A stretch of DNA of 5,780 bases, taken from positions 1 through 5,780 of the forward strand of contig JAGLYY010000162.1 of the NCBI GenBank assembly GCA_023131935.1. The letters are read 5' to 3'. Below, piece after piece: positions 5,122 through 5,780 of the stretch. The stretch comes from Spirochaetales bacterium. Its GTDB lineage: Bacteria > Spirochaetota > Spirochaetia > JAGLYY01. Below the pieces are notes generated by a model. That model did not search any database, was not told the DNA's origin, and was given only the letters and a program-made list of their open reading frames with translations. Numbering within the stretch: position 1 is the stretch's first letter; every line of letters begins with the position of its first letter. The position numbers and the translations under genes were made by a program.

Positions 5122-5150
5122 ATAATACTCTATTCGACATAAAAAGTCAA
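5122..5150 (-). promoter_or_regulatory. sigma-A type promoter of the padR gene
   Basis: On the minus strand, TTGACT (complement of 5145-5150) and TATTAT (complement of 5122-5127) are separated by exactly 17 bases. Each is one base from consensus. Transcription would start near 5115, leaving a leader of about 57 bases that contains the possible operator repeats. Confidence 0.7.
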
Positions 5151-5187
5151 GCATTTTTTAAGTTTTTTTTAAGTTTATAAATAATTT

Positions 5188-5209
5188 CAACCGGCACAGA
5201 TGCCGGTTG
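5188..5209. terminator. strong 9-bp hairpin, possible terminator
   Basis: CAACCGGCA (5188-5196) and TGCCGGTTG (5201-5209) pair perfectly around the loop CAGA. On the plus strand TTTT follows at once, but no plus-strand gene lies before it. On the minus strand it would end the NTF2-like transcript, but the bases after it (AAATTATTT) are a poor U-tract. A transcription barrier upstream of the padR promoter is likely; the direction is uncertain. Confidence 0.45.
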
Positions 5210-5263
5210 TTTTACCATATATTTCCTTACAACGGGGGGCGGGGAAATAGTATATAACGTTTC

Positions 5264-5323
5264 GCGGATAAAAGAAGTTGCCAAAGGCAATTTGGGGAAA
5301 TATAGGATTTCCCTTTTATCTGC
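5264..5323 (+). other. compact three-way-junction element, candidate structured RNA or mobile repeat
   Basis: Three helices nest with almost no spare bases. The outer helix pairs 5264-5273 with 5314-5323 (10 bp), the second pairs 5275-5282 with 5286-5293 (8 bp, loop AAA), and the third pairs 5295-5301 with 5307-5313 (7 bp, loop ATAGG). Single bases at 5274 and 5294 join them. Outside, ATAAC (5254-5258) can pair with GTTAT (5325-5329). The only two non-Watson-Crick pairs (G5266 with T5321, G5277 with T5291) are G-U on a plus-strand RNA but A-C on a minus-strand RNA, so plus-strand folding is favoured. I recognise no known RNA family. It could also be a palindromic mobile repeat. No plus-strand promoter is obvious. 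Confidence 0.4.
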
Positions 5324-5371
5324 TGTTATCTGAAGTCGCCGTAAAATATTCTTCAAATCAAATATACCATA

Positions 5372-5755
5372 TCAATATCTATCTGACCAACCACCATTTA
5401 TGCGCCATTCTGGAGGTTCTGAAATTTTACCCCAATACTCAGTAATTTTAATTATATAATTCCTTTTAAATTCAAAGAACGAAGTTGCATAAAAACTTTG
5501 CAAATTCTCTACCGAGGTTACTTTCACTACGGATATCACAATCTCATTGATAGAAATCAGTTTTTCTAATATTATCTTCCAAGTTTCCGGGTAATTCTTT
5601 TGAGTCAAAATAAAGTTATCACGTCCTTTAAAAATTTCTTGAGTATTTGGCCAAATCACTTTCGCATTTGTATCCATAAAAGTTCCAGCTAAATCAAAAT
5701 TATATTCATCAAATGCTTTCCAATATTGTTCAACAATTTTTTCTTTTGTTTTCAT
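5372..5755 (-). CDS. NTF2/SnoaL-like fold protein
   Basis: This 127-residue protein has the cone-shaped NTF2/SnoaL-like pattern. A helical start (MKTKEKIVEQYWKAFDEYNFD) is followed by VIWPNTQEIFKGRDNF (33-48), where the strand and the pocket-lining W-P-N-T lie. The closing strands SFYATSFFEF and IIKITEYWG lead to EPPEWR near 113-118. The EYWG-x-x-x-E-P-P-x-W-R ending is common in small bacterial members of unknown function. The fold serves as an isomerase, a hydrolase or only a binding cup, so no reaction is assigned. The ATG at 5755 is preferred; GGTG lies six bases upstream as a partial ribosome binding site. In-frame GTG codons at 5767 and 5764 are alternatives with no better signal. TATAAT (complement of 5773-5778) lies just upstream and could be a -10 box giving a very short leader; its -35 region is outside the window. 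Confidence 0.75.
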   Translation of the reverse strand: MKTKEKIVEQYWKAFDEYNFDLAGTFMDTNAKVIWPNTQEIFKGRDNFILTQKNYPETWKIILEKLISINEIVISVVKVTSVENLQSFYATSFFEFKRNYIIKITEYWGKISEPPEWRINGGWSDRY

Positions 5756-5780
5756 GTTCGACACCACAACGTATTATAAT

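Larger units (their letters stand above)
5151..5371. other. non-coding stretch with stem-loops between padR promoter and the NTF2-like gene
   Basis: With the padR leader and promoter this makes a gene-free gap of more than 300 bases. It holds T-runs on the plus strand (5154-5180), a 9-bp hairpin (5188-5209), a G-rich patch (5234-5244) and a predicted three-way junction (5264-5323). The minus strand is open from a TTG at 5356 to 5147, but that reading has no ribosome binding site, no domain and is filled by the stem-loops, so I do not call it a gene. Confidence 0.5.

Noticed and set aside
5147..5356. 69-residue minus-strand open reading beginning with TTG
   Set aside because: It has no ribosome binding site and no domain, and it covers the two strongest stem-loop structures and part of the padR -35 box, so it is most likely a chance reading.

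Overview
The window is AT-rich bacterial DNA with Bacillota-like (probably clostridial or Negativicutes-like) expression signals. Most genes have strong AGGAG-type ribosome binding sites 5-9 bases before the start, and two promoters (TTGACA-17-TATATT and TTGACT-17-TATTAT) are near the sigma-A consensus. There is no rRNA, tRNA, CRISPR array or recognisable transposase. Apart from a methyltransferase tail at the left edge, every gene lies on the minus strand, so the layout is given from right to left.

Right part (5058-5780): a small NTF2/SnoaL-like protein (5372-5755), then a gene-free stretch with a perfect 9-bp hairpin (5188-5209) and a compact predicted three-way junction (5264-5323), then a well-formed promoter driving a PadR-type regulator (4531-5058). 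Middle (1795-4473): a 77-bp REP/MITE-like palindrome (4397-4473) precedes a membrane-anchored HemG-like flavodoxin, a classical SDR oxidoreductase, a small glycine-rich two-helix membrane protein and a class I SAM methyltransferase. These four are closely spaced and probably co-transcribed; a plausible promoter places its -35 box inside the palindrome. Left part (305-1644): an ArsR-family repressor with a C-terminal four-cysteine cluster, behind a consensus promoter with a perfect 13-bp palindrome near the predicted transcription start, leads into two unrecognised four-helix membrane proteins.

The main oddity is that three genes (the left-edge methyltransferase, the internal methyltransferase and the SDR) each lose frame close to a run of A on the coding strand. 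In each case one extra A restores a family-typical C-terminus. This is either systematic homopolymer under-calling in the source sequence or genuine parallel decay or slippage; raw reads would decide. No complete novel system can be demonstrated. The best candidates for something undescribed are the structured element at 5264-5323 and the ArsR operon with its unknown membrane pair.
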